Positions 40,101 to 52,071 of a DNA stretch of 64,000 nucleotides are shown here, piece after piece (positions within the stretch are counted from its first letter, which is position 1; each line of letters opens with the position of its first letter). This DNA is from Rotaria macrura. Taxonomy: Eukaryota; Rotifera; Eurotatoria; Philodinida; Philodinidae. The stretch spans positions 124,001-188,000 of the forward strand of contig OENT01000120.1 in the NCBI GenBank assembly GCA_900239685.1, in the 5' to 3' direction. Under the pieces are notes generated by a model. The model saw only the letters and a program-made list of their open reading frames with translations. It had not been told where the DNA came from and ran no database searches. A program made the position numbers and the translations under genes.

Positions 40101-43100
40101 CGAAAATTACAATGATCAATATCGATCAGTACTTGTTCAACATTTCTTTCACGTTCACGCATTAGATTCTTAATTGATACACCCAACGATGCTAAACATA
40201 TATTTGAAATACAAAAAAATTTTATTACATGAAAATATATTTCTTGATCTTTACCTGTCCACATTAATGTTCCCAGAATGGGTAAAATGAAATAATTAAC
40301 ATAAGATGATTCTTTTCCACTAGATTAATTTTTTAAGAGAAATTTAAATTAGAAAAAAAAACATCCATAACAAATCGAAACAAAGACAACTTACGGATCA
40401 CCACGATAACATGGATAAGGCATCAATTGCATGTAAACAACAGGATTACTTGATGGTTTACTTGTATCTTCAAAATGTAAATCAATAACAGCACGTTCGA
40501 TTAAATCTTGTAGTTGTATAAATCCTCGTAAATAATGCATTTCACGAAAATAATCATTTTCAGGGCCAGGAAAAAATAGCCAACTTGCTAATTGTTCTGT
40601 TGTTCGTACACTATCAACATCCATACGAATTTTAATGTGCATGTGTGGCGGAATAAAATTTGCATTTGGAGCTGAACTATTTAAATTTGAAAACACGATG
40701 CCTACAAAAAGGAAATCCAGTCAATAACAATAATAATGTGTCATAAAAAATTATAGTTGTTATTTTCTTACCGGCAATAACCATACGATTTCGATGTAGT
40801 TCTTTAGCACGTTCAACAAGTTCACTTTCAGATTGAAGTGCTTCAAAACGATTCAATTCAATGCATGGTAAATAATCACTGAATTGTTTCATGATAACTT
40901 CAATATTTTTTAAAACATCCGTATTCATTCCACCACTGAAATTTTCCAACATGTTTATTACTGATGACATATCAAATGTATCCATGCCAACAATATTATT
41001 AAATACTTCTTGAAATAATTGATTCGATAAAACTTTCTAGAAATGATTTTTATGATAAATCAAAGAAATAGATTGTTTCATTAAAATTCTTCTCATTCTT
41101 ACTTTGATATTATTCGTATTTTGTAGATCACGGAACAGCGAAGTTATATTTAATCGAGAAGTCACCCAAACTTTTGCAAATTGATGAATTTTATCCAGTT
41201 CTTCAAATGTTTTGTTAACCTGTTAAGCAAAATAAAATACTTCGTTTGATACATACTTGTTTAAAGAATGTTTTTAAAGAAATTAAATTACAACGAACTG
41301 TTGTAGTTCATATTAAATTCGTTGATAATCAACTTGAAGATCTTATGAGAAAATTTTCATAATTCTAAGACATATTCAAAAGAGGTTTCTGTCGTGTCAG
41401 AACTTTTGTAACATTATAAATGTAATCAAATTCCTACCGTACTCTAGCGTATAGTTTAAGAACAATCGAATGAGTTCTAAGAGGAATCGAATCATTAGAT
41501 CATCTAGTTATCGAACTTCTATTGCGTTTCATCGAATGTTCACCTAGTTGCCTAGGAATTAATAATATCTGAAAAGCTACCACTACTATTCACTGAATCA
41601 ATTCTAATTTATTTCGTATGGATAAAAACAAATGAATTCAACGATCGAAGTTTCGCCGTGGGCACCGATAAAATTTTATATAAATCTTTTGAAATTATAT
41701 TGCCCGATAATTCAAATTTAGACACAAAATACAATTTGATTACCTTGGCAATAATTGCATTAGAAACTGGTGTAGCAGGTGCATATAAAATTTTTCCAAG
41801 AAGTAATGGTTTGATCAATGGCCAGACAATATAACCATAATCACTACTTTGTTCAATGCTTCTTCGTATGTCAGAACAGTCGATGCCTTCATCTATAAGT
41901 ATTAAAAACAAGATCTTTTTATTTAAAATATTTGTTTCAGTAACTATTTTAAATTGTTTAACCTTGTTCGATTGATTCTGAAGTTTGTTGACGTGACGAT
42001 CCCGTTTGATTTGTTTTCTTTGATGAATCTTTGAGTTGATCGAAGAAACTTTCTTCATCAGCAACTTGTCGTTGTGCACTCGTTGGTTTATCGATTTCTG
42101 CACAAAATATATTCGTAATTTTTGTGAATTGGTCTACATCTAGATAAAAACAAATATTTTCTTTGTCTTTTCACATGATCAAACAAGTATTATCGAAAAG
42201 TAATAGCCTACTTTGTGACGAATCGATATTTTGATTCAATCGTTTGACACGTTTCAATAATTCATTAACATCATCAACAATAGGACCAACTTGTCGGAAT
42301 ACATCAAGTTCTTTTTCATCCATATTAAATAAGTTCACGATATGTTTTCCACCGCGGTTAAAAAACTTTACAAATAAACAAAGTATTGTAACATAATTTA
42401 ATAATTAGAAATTATCGTTTTTACCATTTGAAATTTTTCTGGTACAAGAAGATATTTAAATATCGCACTAACAACACGACTTTGATTTTCTAATGACATA
42501 TCACATGCATATTTCGATAGTTTTTCTATACTCATATTTGTATTAAATTGTATATGAGGCCAAACTTTATAGATTGTTGTATTTAATGCATTAACATCAC
42601 ATACGATTTGATGATAATCCGAATAGAGATTAAATAAAACCTAGTAAATAATCAATACTTTAAAAACAAACATCAATAATTAACTTACAATTGGATCTTT
42701 GAATAGACGACCGTTTTTTAATAGTTCGATAGTTGATGGAGGAATACCATAATCATTCATTAATTTATTAGTTATGAATGTAAAATTTAGAAATACATCT
42801 TTCACGGGTACTAAAAACAAACATCAATGATTAATGTATTTCAATTAGTTTTGTTTACGTACATCCTCTTAAACCATCCTGTAATACAATACTTAAATTA
42901 TGTATAATATCAAGACCATCAACAATTGATAAAATCATATATTGCATAGATTCATCGGGTAAAGCCCAAAAATATTTTTCAACGAGACATGACACACTAC
43001 GAAACGAAACAATTGTTTAACTTAAAATTTAATTTAATCTTTATATTCGATCCTACTTTGACTTCAATCTTTGAAATTCAGGAAGATGAGTCGTAAAATT

Positions 43101-46100
43101 CATAAATAATATATAAAAATCTTTCGGTGACATTTCTTGTATATTAATACTATCAACAAGTTCGATTAGCCATTGATTTTCTTTGCTCAATGATTCGAAA
43201 TCATTTCGTATATTTGGTATTGCATCAATTAAACGTTCAACATTCAAACCATTAAATTTCTAGTACAGAAAAAAAGGAAATACAAGTTAGAACATCGCAT
43301 AGAAAAACGAGAACTAAATTATTTGTAATTTTACTTTCAATTGAATTGGTCCACCATATTGATTCACAAATTGTTGATAACCTTCAGTATACAATACATC
43401 TGATGTACATAAAGTCCATCGTAAGACATGATTCGAATCATGAAAGGAAACAACATAGTTTTCGATTTCATCTTGATCACAAAAGATATTTTTCAGATCA
43501 CCTGCTGAATCCAATCGTGCCTGTAAAAAGAAATATAGAAACAGAATAGCAAGTAGATAAGTGTATCTTTAGTAAATTTCTGTGTATCCAAAAATTATAG
43601 AGTGAAAATTTTGATTTACTGATAGTTGATACATTTGCTTTAGTACTAGGAAAGATACTTTTCCAATCATAGAAGATTTTCTAAGATGATTTTGTATAAA
43701 TGATTTTTGTTTACTACTACTATTTGTTATTCAACTGTGTTCAAATTCGTCCGTCAGAACAAGTGATTGTCCGTGTACAAATTTCCCAAATATTTTATAT
43801 TATCATCGAACTCGACGAATTTCGTATACATTGATTTCTTTATTCTTAATAGAATATTTTTCATCGTTGAATTGATGCAAAGAAATATTTTCGAAATAGA
43901 AATCAAGTGTGTTCACTTCCAGATTATTGCCGAAGAAGAATACTGTTGAGTTATGATAAGAGTGAACATCAAACAGAGTGGGATCCATGAATAAAAAACT
44001 TTTATAAAAATCGTTATTTTTGTTGGATCATCAGATATCTTATGGTGATCATGTGAACATAGAAGTATCTTACTGATAACATTCATTTTCACATTATCAA
44101 AAAATAATCTACATATAACATGAACAATCATTATTAACTACGAGCAACCAGACCATGAATACTAATGATTGTACGAAAAATACATAATAGTAAAAATTGT
44201 GTTGGACATAATTTATCAAATCATTAGTATAAATTTATCATAGAAAGTATCTTATGAAATTTCAATTTACTCTTATCCTTATAAAAGTACTATAACCGAT
44301 TGTACGGAATTTAAGAAGAGAAGATGTTTCAAAACGATAGAAAATTGTTTTTCTGAAAATAAAAATTAATACTTACTAATCGTGTACTAAAATACCATTC
44401 AGTAAATGATGTTATATTCCTTTTCTGTTGTAAAAATGATGTAAAATTATTTGCATTTTCAATCATATCGTTGATTTGTACGAATTTAAATGAATTCGGA
44501 GTAAATATCGGTGAAAATAGTTGAATTAATGGTGCTAATTGTTTCATTGTTCTTATTAATGAAGAATCACCGAGTATGAAACGAACGAGACCCGGTAGAA
44601 TTTTTAAACGTTCAAATACTTGTAATAATGATTCTTTTAAACAATCAAGTGTATCAAGTGTTATTGAATTTTGTTGCATAACATCGACTAAATTTTGATA
44701 GACTTGAATATTTTTCACAACATCAACAATTAATGAACAACTAAATTTTGATTGAAAACCATTTTTTATAAGATCACGAATCTGAATAAGAAGAGAAATA
44801 CAGACAATTTTTTTTTTCAAAAATAATTCTAAAAGTTTCTATTTGTTTTATATTACCAATCCAGCTGTTTTATTTAAACGAAGAAATTTTGATATTTCAT
44901 CATAATCTTGATTTGGATTTTGTGTACAATGTATACGGTTTGTTGATGTTATTATTGTCATAAATGTATTAATGAGTTCAAATACACGTCCAATACCGAA
45001 TATATAATTTAGTACCGGATCGTTTGGTATTAAATTCATTAATGGTTGTATGCAAAGTAATTCAAGAGTTTCGGGCGAGAATTGATTGAACATTTTAACA
45101 AAATCAGGTAGATTAGAAAATGCTGAATTTTGTGAATCCGGCAATTTTCCTTGGCCAAGAAAACCAGATAATAGATCGAGTTGCTAAAATTCAATACAAC
45201 GTATTTTATTCGATTCGATTAGAAACTAAATGTGATTCAATAGAAAGTAATATGTATTATTCCATCCCTATGATTATTAAACGATTTCTTTTGTAATAAA
45301 ACTAAATAATTACGATGAAAAATGGTCTCTTTTGGTTTTTGAAAACGAATGACGAATACTATGCTTAAGATCATGAATTTCTTTTCGAAGAAAAAAGTAT
45401 TCATAATTAATGTTTGAATGACTTCAACTGGCATGAACCTTTAAAACTCTTGTTAAACCTATGAGTTAGTCCCCTGGAGAATATCTCGGATAATCTTGTG
45501 TATCAATCTTAAAAATGACCAGATTACCATTAAAAACTGTTGCCTAAAAATACACGTATCGCATGGTGGCACGGCATTTGCGCCTACGACACTTGAGCTC
45601 CAGACAGTTGAGCTCCCGACTCTTGAGCCTAACGACATTTGAGCCTTTTATAATCAGATTAGATGTAGATGGGTGTGAACGGATGTGTGTCCGGGTGCGG
45701 GTGCTGTTGCGGGTGCGGGTGGAATGAGCCGATAAATATCGGCATCCAATCTGTTTATTAAAGGCTCAAATGTCGTTAGGCTCAAGAGTCGGGAGCTCAA
45801 CTGTCGGGGCTCAACTGCCGTAGGCTCAAATGTCGGTGTACCGTATCAAATGTCTTGAAAGGAATAGTAATCAATCACAAAAATTCCTGACAACGATCTT
45901 CCTAGAGATATTGTGAGTATTATTTCAAATATCTTTAATTTCTCTTAAATTGATATGATTAGTTTCTATTGAATTATGAAATTAATTCTTGCGAGTCATG
46001 CCTTCAGAGGTTGATTTCATGAAACAAATTACAAATCACTCGAGTACATGATTGAAAATTTCGTTCCTACATCTTGTCTACTCTGTTGTAATCATATACT

Positions 46101-49100
46101 TGTATGTATGCGTAATAACATCGAAATTTTTTTTTGTCAATAGGGTGGCTTACAGTGAAAGATAGAGAGTTTAAAAGAATTGAGACGTGTTTTATACTCG
46201 TTCACCATCAGAATCAATACAAATTTGATCGTATACACGAAGTTATACATACTCGTTTTTGTCGTTTAACCCAATGGGTATAGTTAGCGATATTTGTTGG
46301 TAAAACAAAAGGTTTCAGCCCATTTGGACTAAAACCATTATTTGCTCGTAATAGCGTCGACCAATCAATATAACGAGCTCTTGGTCGTATTTTAGTTGTT
46401 GTTCTGATATTGGCAGCATTGGCCGTTGTTGTTAAACGCATTATCTAAAGAAATATTTCGAAGTCAAACTTTTCATCTTCTTTCTTTTTGTTTTTGATTT
46501 TAACGATTTACTTTAGTTGGAGCTGGCGTTGATAATAAATTATTAACTATATTGATATTACTGATAATATTATCAATAGTTCCACGTGGAACACCAGCTA
46601 TGAGTGAAACCAACTGATCGAAATTGAATAGAGGTGTTAAAACGGGTACGACAATGTCAAGTGTATTGAATATAGGCATTTTTAATATATCTGGACTAAA
46701 TGTTCTCGTCATTTGTTTGATAAAGTTATATGAACTAGATTAATTCAATATAGAAATTTTAAGAAAAAATCAAAACTTCTTATTTACGCATAAAGATTAA
46801 CTCCAGCTGTTTTCGTTCTTGACAATAATTCACTAACAGCCGAAACACTATCAAATGTTAAACGTAGATCATTTTCAATGGAATCTGTACTAGTAATTGC
46901 AAATAATATATTTGCTAAACCTTCAATAGCCGTAAACGACAGACGCATGTTAGTAAAGTACTTTTGTAACTATCAATAGAAAATTTATTTTCAATGAAAT
47001 CCATATTAATACAGTTAATTACCTGATCAACACGAATGCCATTTATTAATTTATCGAATATCGGATCAACATTATTATGAAGAGCACAGTAGAGTTTAAC
47101 ACGAGCGGTAAGATTCGATGATGTTACATCATCTAAGATGAATAAAGCTGAAAAACCAGGCTCGAGACAAAATGTTCGATATTTCGATGTTCCAGTTAGT
47201 TTTCCAATAATAAATTCTGCTAACTTAAAAAATAAACAAAATCATACATATATATATATATACATTTGAAGTACATTTCGAAATATAAAAGAATTTTGTA
47301 GCTTACAACAAGATAATTTATTTTCGAATTTAATATTGAACCTTCGAAATTCTTCGATGATGTTAAATCTGATTGTAAAATAATGTTCAATGTTAAATTA
47401 TTAAATAATTGTTGAGCAGTTAAACTTTGAGCTAATGGAAAGACAAATTAAAAAAATTATTTTTTTTTTAAATTGAAATATGAAAACAAATATTTATTAT
47501 GATTCTTTACTCATATTATCATAACGTTGAAGAAAATCGACGAACATTTGAGTAATTTCATACAATTGTAATATAATATGTTCTTCAGTGATGACATGTA
47601 AATCGAATAAGATTTGACCAAAACTAGAAATCAGAGACATGCATAAGTGATGTGAATTGATGGTTCTCTATATAATATTGAAAATATCAACAGAATTAAT
47701 GAGGCAAGTATCATATTTAATGAATAGGTTTTGTTTTGGATCAGAACAAGGAACCTTTTCATGTAAAATATCGTACAAGTCATGAATATCATGAAAATAA
47801 TTTGTGCTGTTAAATTTTAATTGTTGAAATATTACGTGTGAATGTGTTTGTCTCACATAAGAATCGTACACTCATTCCAAAACAAGATTTTCGAATGTTG
47901 ATTTGAACTGTCTTACTGAGAAACAAAATCTTAAAAATAATGAATGTCTCGGTTAAATTGACTAGTCCATACAACTTTATGTTATGTTAAAGTAGGAATC
48001 GTTTAGAAGTTAGAAACTCAAAAGACACAATACAAAGAACCTACAGTAAGTTGTTTTTGGACGTCAATATGCATATATTTATTTTATCTGAATTTATACA
48101 CAAATCTCGAACAAAACAAGAAAACAAAAATTTCGAAAATCATCTGATTCATGACGATAAGTCATCTGTGAATCACTTCATTTGAGCCATAGCAAAAAAA
48201 TTTAATTTAAAATTATTGTTTTCTTCTCGAACACGATTCATGGCAGATTCTAGATTTAATATGATGCACATAGTCTTGATTGAAAATCAACAAAATTATA
48301 CAAGAGAGATTTGATTCATAAAGAGAAACATGTTGTTGTGTTGATTTCGATAACCTCTAGTTTAATATCGATGAATTATAGAGATTTACATGAAAATACG
48401 AGCAAATCAAAGAATAGTTACTATTATCACAGATTATGTTCATGTACATATGTATTTTTTCTCTAATATATCAATAAAGATATTATCGAATGAGAAGAGA
48501 ATACATCTTTTATTTTAGAGACCATCGCTTTCGTCATGTATAATTCGTTTTTATATAAATTCTATCAATGTCATGATTGCTTTAGAGACTACGCTGTTAT
48601 ATTGACTTTTGAATGATTCGTACTAAACAGATATATAAATCATACTTACAGTTGTATTAAATCTCGTTGGTTTTGTACGAGTTCAATAATTTGTATTAAA
48701 CGTGGTATTATACGAGCTAGTTCTGTCATATCGGGCATATTTTTCAATAAATCTGCATATGAACTTAATTGTTTTATCGTATCTTCTAAGTCTCTTAATT
48801 GTTGAATTTTGTCTCTTATTTCTTGACTATTGATCAATTGTGATAAATTACCAAACTTATTTGAGAAAAGAAAACATGAATATTGTTTCTTATGAATGAA
48901 ATTCGATTGAACTTACATATTCATCGATCATATCACGATTAAGTAATTTAATAAATGTACTCATATCGGCTGTAAGATTTCGAACATTTAATTGACACAA
49001 TGCCTTAATAGCTATATCGGCATTTGTTGAATTATCAACAGTAAGAATATGATTAAGAAAATCATTACGACAAAACGATTCTAAATTAATTGTTTTATTA

Positions 49101-49883
49101 AATGAATCATAGATTTCAGTTAAATTAAATGTTCCATTTAGAAAATCATCAATTAATTCTGTGGGCATTCCTGTTGCTAATAAATCATTTTTAAAATCAT
49201 TTGTATTATTGAATAAATCGTACATGAAAAAATTTCCATCCAAGACTTTCAACAAAAACGTTTCATTGAATGCGTTATTTATATGATCAACACTACGTGT
49301 TAAATTAGGTAAATTATATAAAACATTATTTACACCTTCTGTTTGTGTTAAACCCAGTATACCATCGTATACAGATGGAAGACTAAATTGTCGAAAATGG
49401 AAAAATATGTATGTTATGTTACTCAGTTTTTAGTTTTCATGTATTCTTACTAGTTCTTTAACGACGATGTTTGAACATCGAAGGGCTTTAAACGGCAACT
49501 AACATTTGTATTGCACAAAAAACTTTGAAGAAAGCCAATCGTACCACTGTTAGGCAAAGGCATAGGATTATAAAAACCTATGTTAATAAATAAGATGAAA
49601 ATTGTTTAATACTGTTGTGTTTGTTTTCCTTTTTCATTTCAAATTAACTTACATGTTGGTCGATTTTGAGTAGGTGAAGTTTTTCGGACAACAGCAACAA
49701 TACAAAAAAGTAATAAAGGCCATAAAAGTTCGAAGAGAAAAAGAACCTAGAAATGATATTGATATGGATGAAAATAAGAATGAATAGATCGAAATTTATG
49801 GAAAAGAAATATCTAACTACCGGTTGTCGACGACGAAGAAGAAAATTTTTTTTGAATAATATTCGAAATTGTGCAAATGCCAT
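25128..49883 (-). CDS. ABCA: ABCA1-type full-length ABC transporter
   Basis: One large gene, well over 2,000 residues in dozens of short exons. It starts [20 protein letters not shown] (49821-49883), followed by a transmembrane segment ([17 protein letters not shown]). A very large first extracellular domain fills about 49580-40300 and includes GKILYAP. Membrane segments of the first half lie at about 40260-38820. NBD1 (about 38480-37683) has [19 protein letters not shown] and [13 protein letters not shown] linker with [14 protein letters not shown] follows (about 37060-36606). The second half begins at 35850, with ECD2 containing [20 protein letters not shown], more membrane helices (28983-28030), and NBD2 (27962-26796) with GINGA, YSGGMRRK, LILLDEPTNGMDP. 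The tail includes [18 protein letters not shown] and ends at 25128. ABCA transporters move or flip lipids at membranes. The closest resemblance I recall is ABCA1/ABCA4/ABCA12 rather than short ABCA forms. The intron 30409-35548 contains two other genes. Confidence 0.93.
30666..33361 (-). CDS. USP15: Ubiquitin-specific protease, USP4/11/15 type
   Basis: Two exons (33361-31467 region ending at 31466, and 31397-30666) flank a 68-bp intron and give up to 875 residues; a later Met at 33304 is an equally good start. Order of domains: DUSP (about 22-140, with [11 protein letters not shown] and GPIDF), ubiquitin-like segment (about 145-226), then the split catalytic domain. The Cys box is [20 protein letters not shown] (Cys about 269), followed by QQDSQEF and [11 protein letters not shown]. 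CxxC pairs ([17 protein letters not shown]) bind zinc in this family. An acidic poly-Glu insertion and second ubiquitin-like segment lie between. The His box is [11 protein letters not shown] (His about 832), then FDDSYVS. USP15 relatives remove ubiquitin from signalling proteins. Which of USP4, USP11 or USP15 is orthologous cannot be settled. The gene sits inside an ABCA intron, and a broken copy lies at 21010-22357. Confidence 0.94.
33362..33865. promoter_or_regulatory. Head-to-head promoter region, USP / AP-2 mu
   Basis: About 500 bp separates the start codons of the minus-strand USP gene and the plus-strand AP-2 mu gene. It must supply both promoters, probably shared. No TATA box or named factor site can be assigned with confidence. 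It also lies inside the ABCA intron, so it is transcribed through whenever ABCA is expressed. Confidence 0.45.
33866..35298 (+). CDS. AP2M1: AP-2 complex subunit mu (clathrin adaptor)
   Basis: Two exons, 33866-33916 and 33994-35298, split by a 77-bp intron, encode 451 residues. The start is ATG at 33866 ([17 protein letters not shown]); the GTG just before it is not needed. The longin-like N-terminal domain has [20 protein letters not shown] and [20 protein letters not shown]. The Thr in [13 protein letters not shown] (about residue 154) matches the AAK1 phosphorylation site T156 of mammals. The mu homology domain includes [45 protein letters not shown] and the end [12 protein letters not shown], nearly as in human. 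AP-2 mu reads YXX-hydrophobic sorting signals in endocytosis. The only novelty is a Thr/Asn/Ser-rich insertion at about residues 227-256. An AATAAA lies just after the stop. Confidence 0.97.
45573..45835. repeat. GC-rich fold-back repeat of TTGAGC units with G-run loop
   Basis: Within an ABCA intron, the left arm (about 45573-45660) is a row of five 15-17 bp units of the form GACANTTGAGCY; the right arm (about 45743-45835) is its inverted copy, unit for unit. The inner part stays self-complementary (TAATCAGATT facing AATCTGTTTATTA). The loop holds CCGGGTGCGGGTGCTGTTGC, followed by more GGGTGC repeats, on the plus strand. Base composition is far richer in GC than the surroundings. No coding potential or known family is evident. 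Confidence 0.8.
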
Positions 49884-52071
49884 CTAGAAGATAGACAAAA
49901 CAATAAATGACAATGTAATCATCTAGCTATGAACAAGTGTAACTATCAATAGACACCAAAACAGAGCAAACTTTGATCATCCAAAGTATATTAGCACTTG
50001 CTTGTCGCTGACCGATGCATGTATGAATGTATATATGTATGTATATATGAATGTATATGTGTATTGTTCATTATTCGTACGAAAAGATGCAATAATCGCC
50101 TCTCTTCTACAACAAAACTAGCGCCAGCACGTGTTCATTTAAGCTTTGAGTAAATACGCATCAGTCTGTCTATTGAGTTTGATATGAATACTTTTAAGAA
50201 GGTAGAGAGAGAGATAGAGAGAGAGAGAAAAGAAGCTTTGAATATATATATATATCTATCTAAATATCTATCTATCTATCTATCTATCCATCTATTTAAT
50301 CGTCTCTGGCGACATCGAACAAGAAAGAAGACGATGTAAATTAATTAATACAAACACCTATCGAAATCGGCTTGATAGTATTCATGCAAAGTGATACTAG
50401 TACGGTTCAAACAGAAGATTTAGATGTTGCACGATACAAAGCATAAATATAGAAGAATGAAGGTCGACCGATGTCTAAAACAAGAGAAGTAAAAAAATAC
50501 TTACGTGAAAACAATACTTCGAATAAATTTAAATGCGTTTCTTTTTTACATAGACAAACAACTAGACATGATTACACAATGATTAAATGAGAATTTTCTT
50601 AACAAATCTCTCCTTTATTTCTAATGTTGATCCTCTCACACTCATTTTTATTCTTAATATTGAAGCGAAAAGCACGTCATCATCCTCTTTGATAAAGTAC
50701 AGTTGTTTTGTTCCCACTTCTTTTCTTTTCAAATCATCATCGACCCGTACAGCCAGTCGTGTTATCGTCATCATTCTACTTACCAACATCGCGTCATTCG
50801 TTATGGGAGTGTATTGTTGTCCTGTCGTAATTCGATCATTACATCTCATTGCTTGCTCCCCCTTATTCTCTCTCTCTTTCTCTCTCTCTCTCTCTNAAAA
50901 AAAATGCCGAGAGTACCGATCATTTAAATAAATATAAATATATGTTTTTTTTTCATTTTCAAACTTAATCAGAATAGAAAGACGAATAAAGACTATTAAT
51001 GTATCGTATTTCTTTTTGCTCTTCTTCGACCAGTATTACTTATCGACAAATGATGTTTTATACCACCTACATCAAAAGTAGATGTTTAAATGAGTTCTAG
51101 CAACAAAACTTTAGTTGTACTTATATTGTAGCAAATATTTGCTAATTGACATTGTATTAAAGAAACAAGTAAAGATGAAATGTATTATCAATGACATCGA
51201 CATACAAGATTGAAATGGATAAAATTAAATTTTAACATTTACGATAGAAGAAGAATAATGGATGATGATCACTATCATCGTCCATCATATTCTAGCTTCT
51301 TTTTTTTTTGCATACTATAAATCAAATGTATAGTTTGATTGGCACTTGTGCTCGTTTTAGTTCCGCTTAATATTCAATAGTACAATTCGTATTAATCTAT
51401 TTAGTAGGGAAGCATTCTGTTCATTTGCTTTGAAAGAATAGATTCCAATAATAAAGCTCATGTTTGAATTAATACTATGTTTATACATACATACTAACAC
51501 CAAGGATAAATGCGTAAAGTAAACATCAACTTCCGGTGTTCGATTCACATAAATATTGATGAATGAAATAAACTAGAATAACATTGAAAAATTAATCATG
51601 TCTTTTACAAAAATAAATTCTTCAAATGAATTTTCAAAAAGAAATCAAAACTTCATCAATGATATGCCTATTGACGGAAGCAGCTCATATTACAACGTAT
51701 TTTATTTTCAATTTTCTTAATACCAAAAATATTTTTTCTTCGTATAAATCTTTATGTACATATTGAAACATCGTCATCTTAACCTCGAATTGATAATAAT
51801 AGAGGATTTTATATGTTTATCTAATAGATGATGTTTTACGCATTCTTATTCCCGCAATTGCAAAAACTGATTGTCATTCAATAGATGCCACTATCATCAT
51901 CGGTTGTTTCTATGCAATTTCTAATGGCTACTGGCCTACTCAACTTTAACGACGGTTGATACGACTACACTCATTCATCATTAACAAAAGATATATCTAT
52001 TTGAAGATCTCAACGTACATCATTGACCGTATTCATGCACAATCGTAGCAGCAGCATCGTCTACTAGAACA
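49884..52071. other. Intergenic region with microsatellites and one N
   Basis: This 2.2 kb lies between the start of the ABCA gene and the start of NPHP1, so it holds two divergent promoters. It contains tracts of ATGTATGT/ATATGT type (about 50023-50060), GA (about 50206-50228), TA and TATC (about 50244-50288) and CT (about 50871-50895). The single N of the window is at 50896, at the end of the CT tract, probably a length ambiguity in assembly. No exon is supported. Confidence 0.55.

Noticed and set aside
41609-42103. Minus-strand open frame of 164 codons as a possible gene
   Set aside because: Only the middle ([14 protein letters not shown] to [18 protein letters not shown]) is coding, as an ABCA extracellular-domain exon; the rest is intron read-through.
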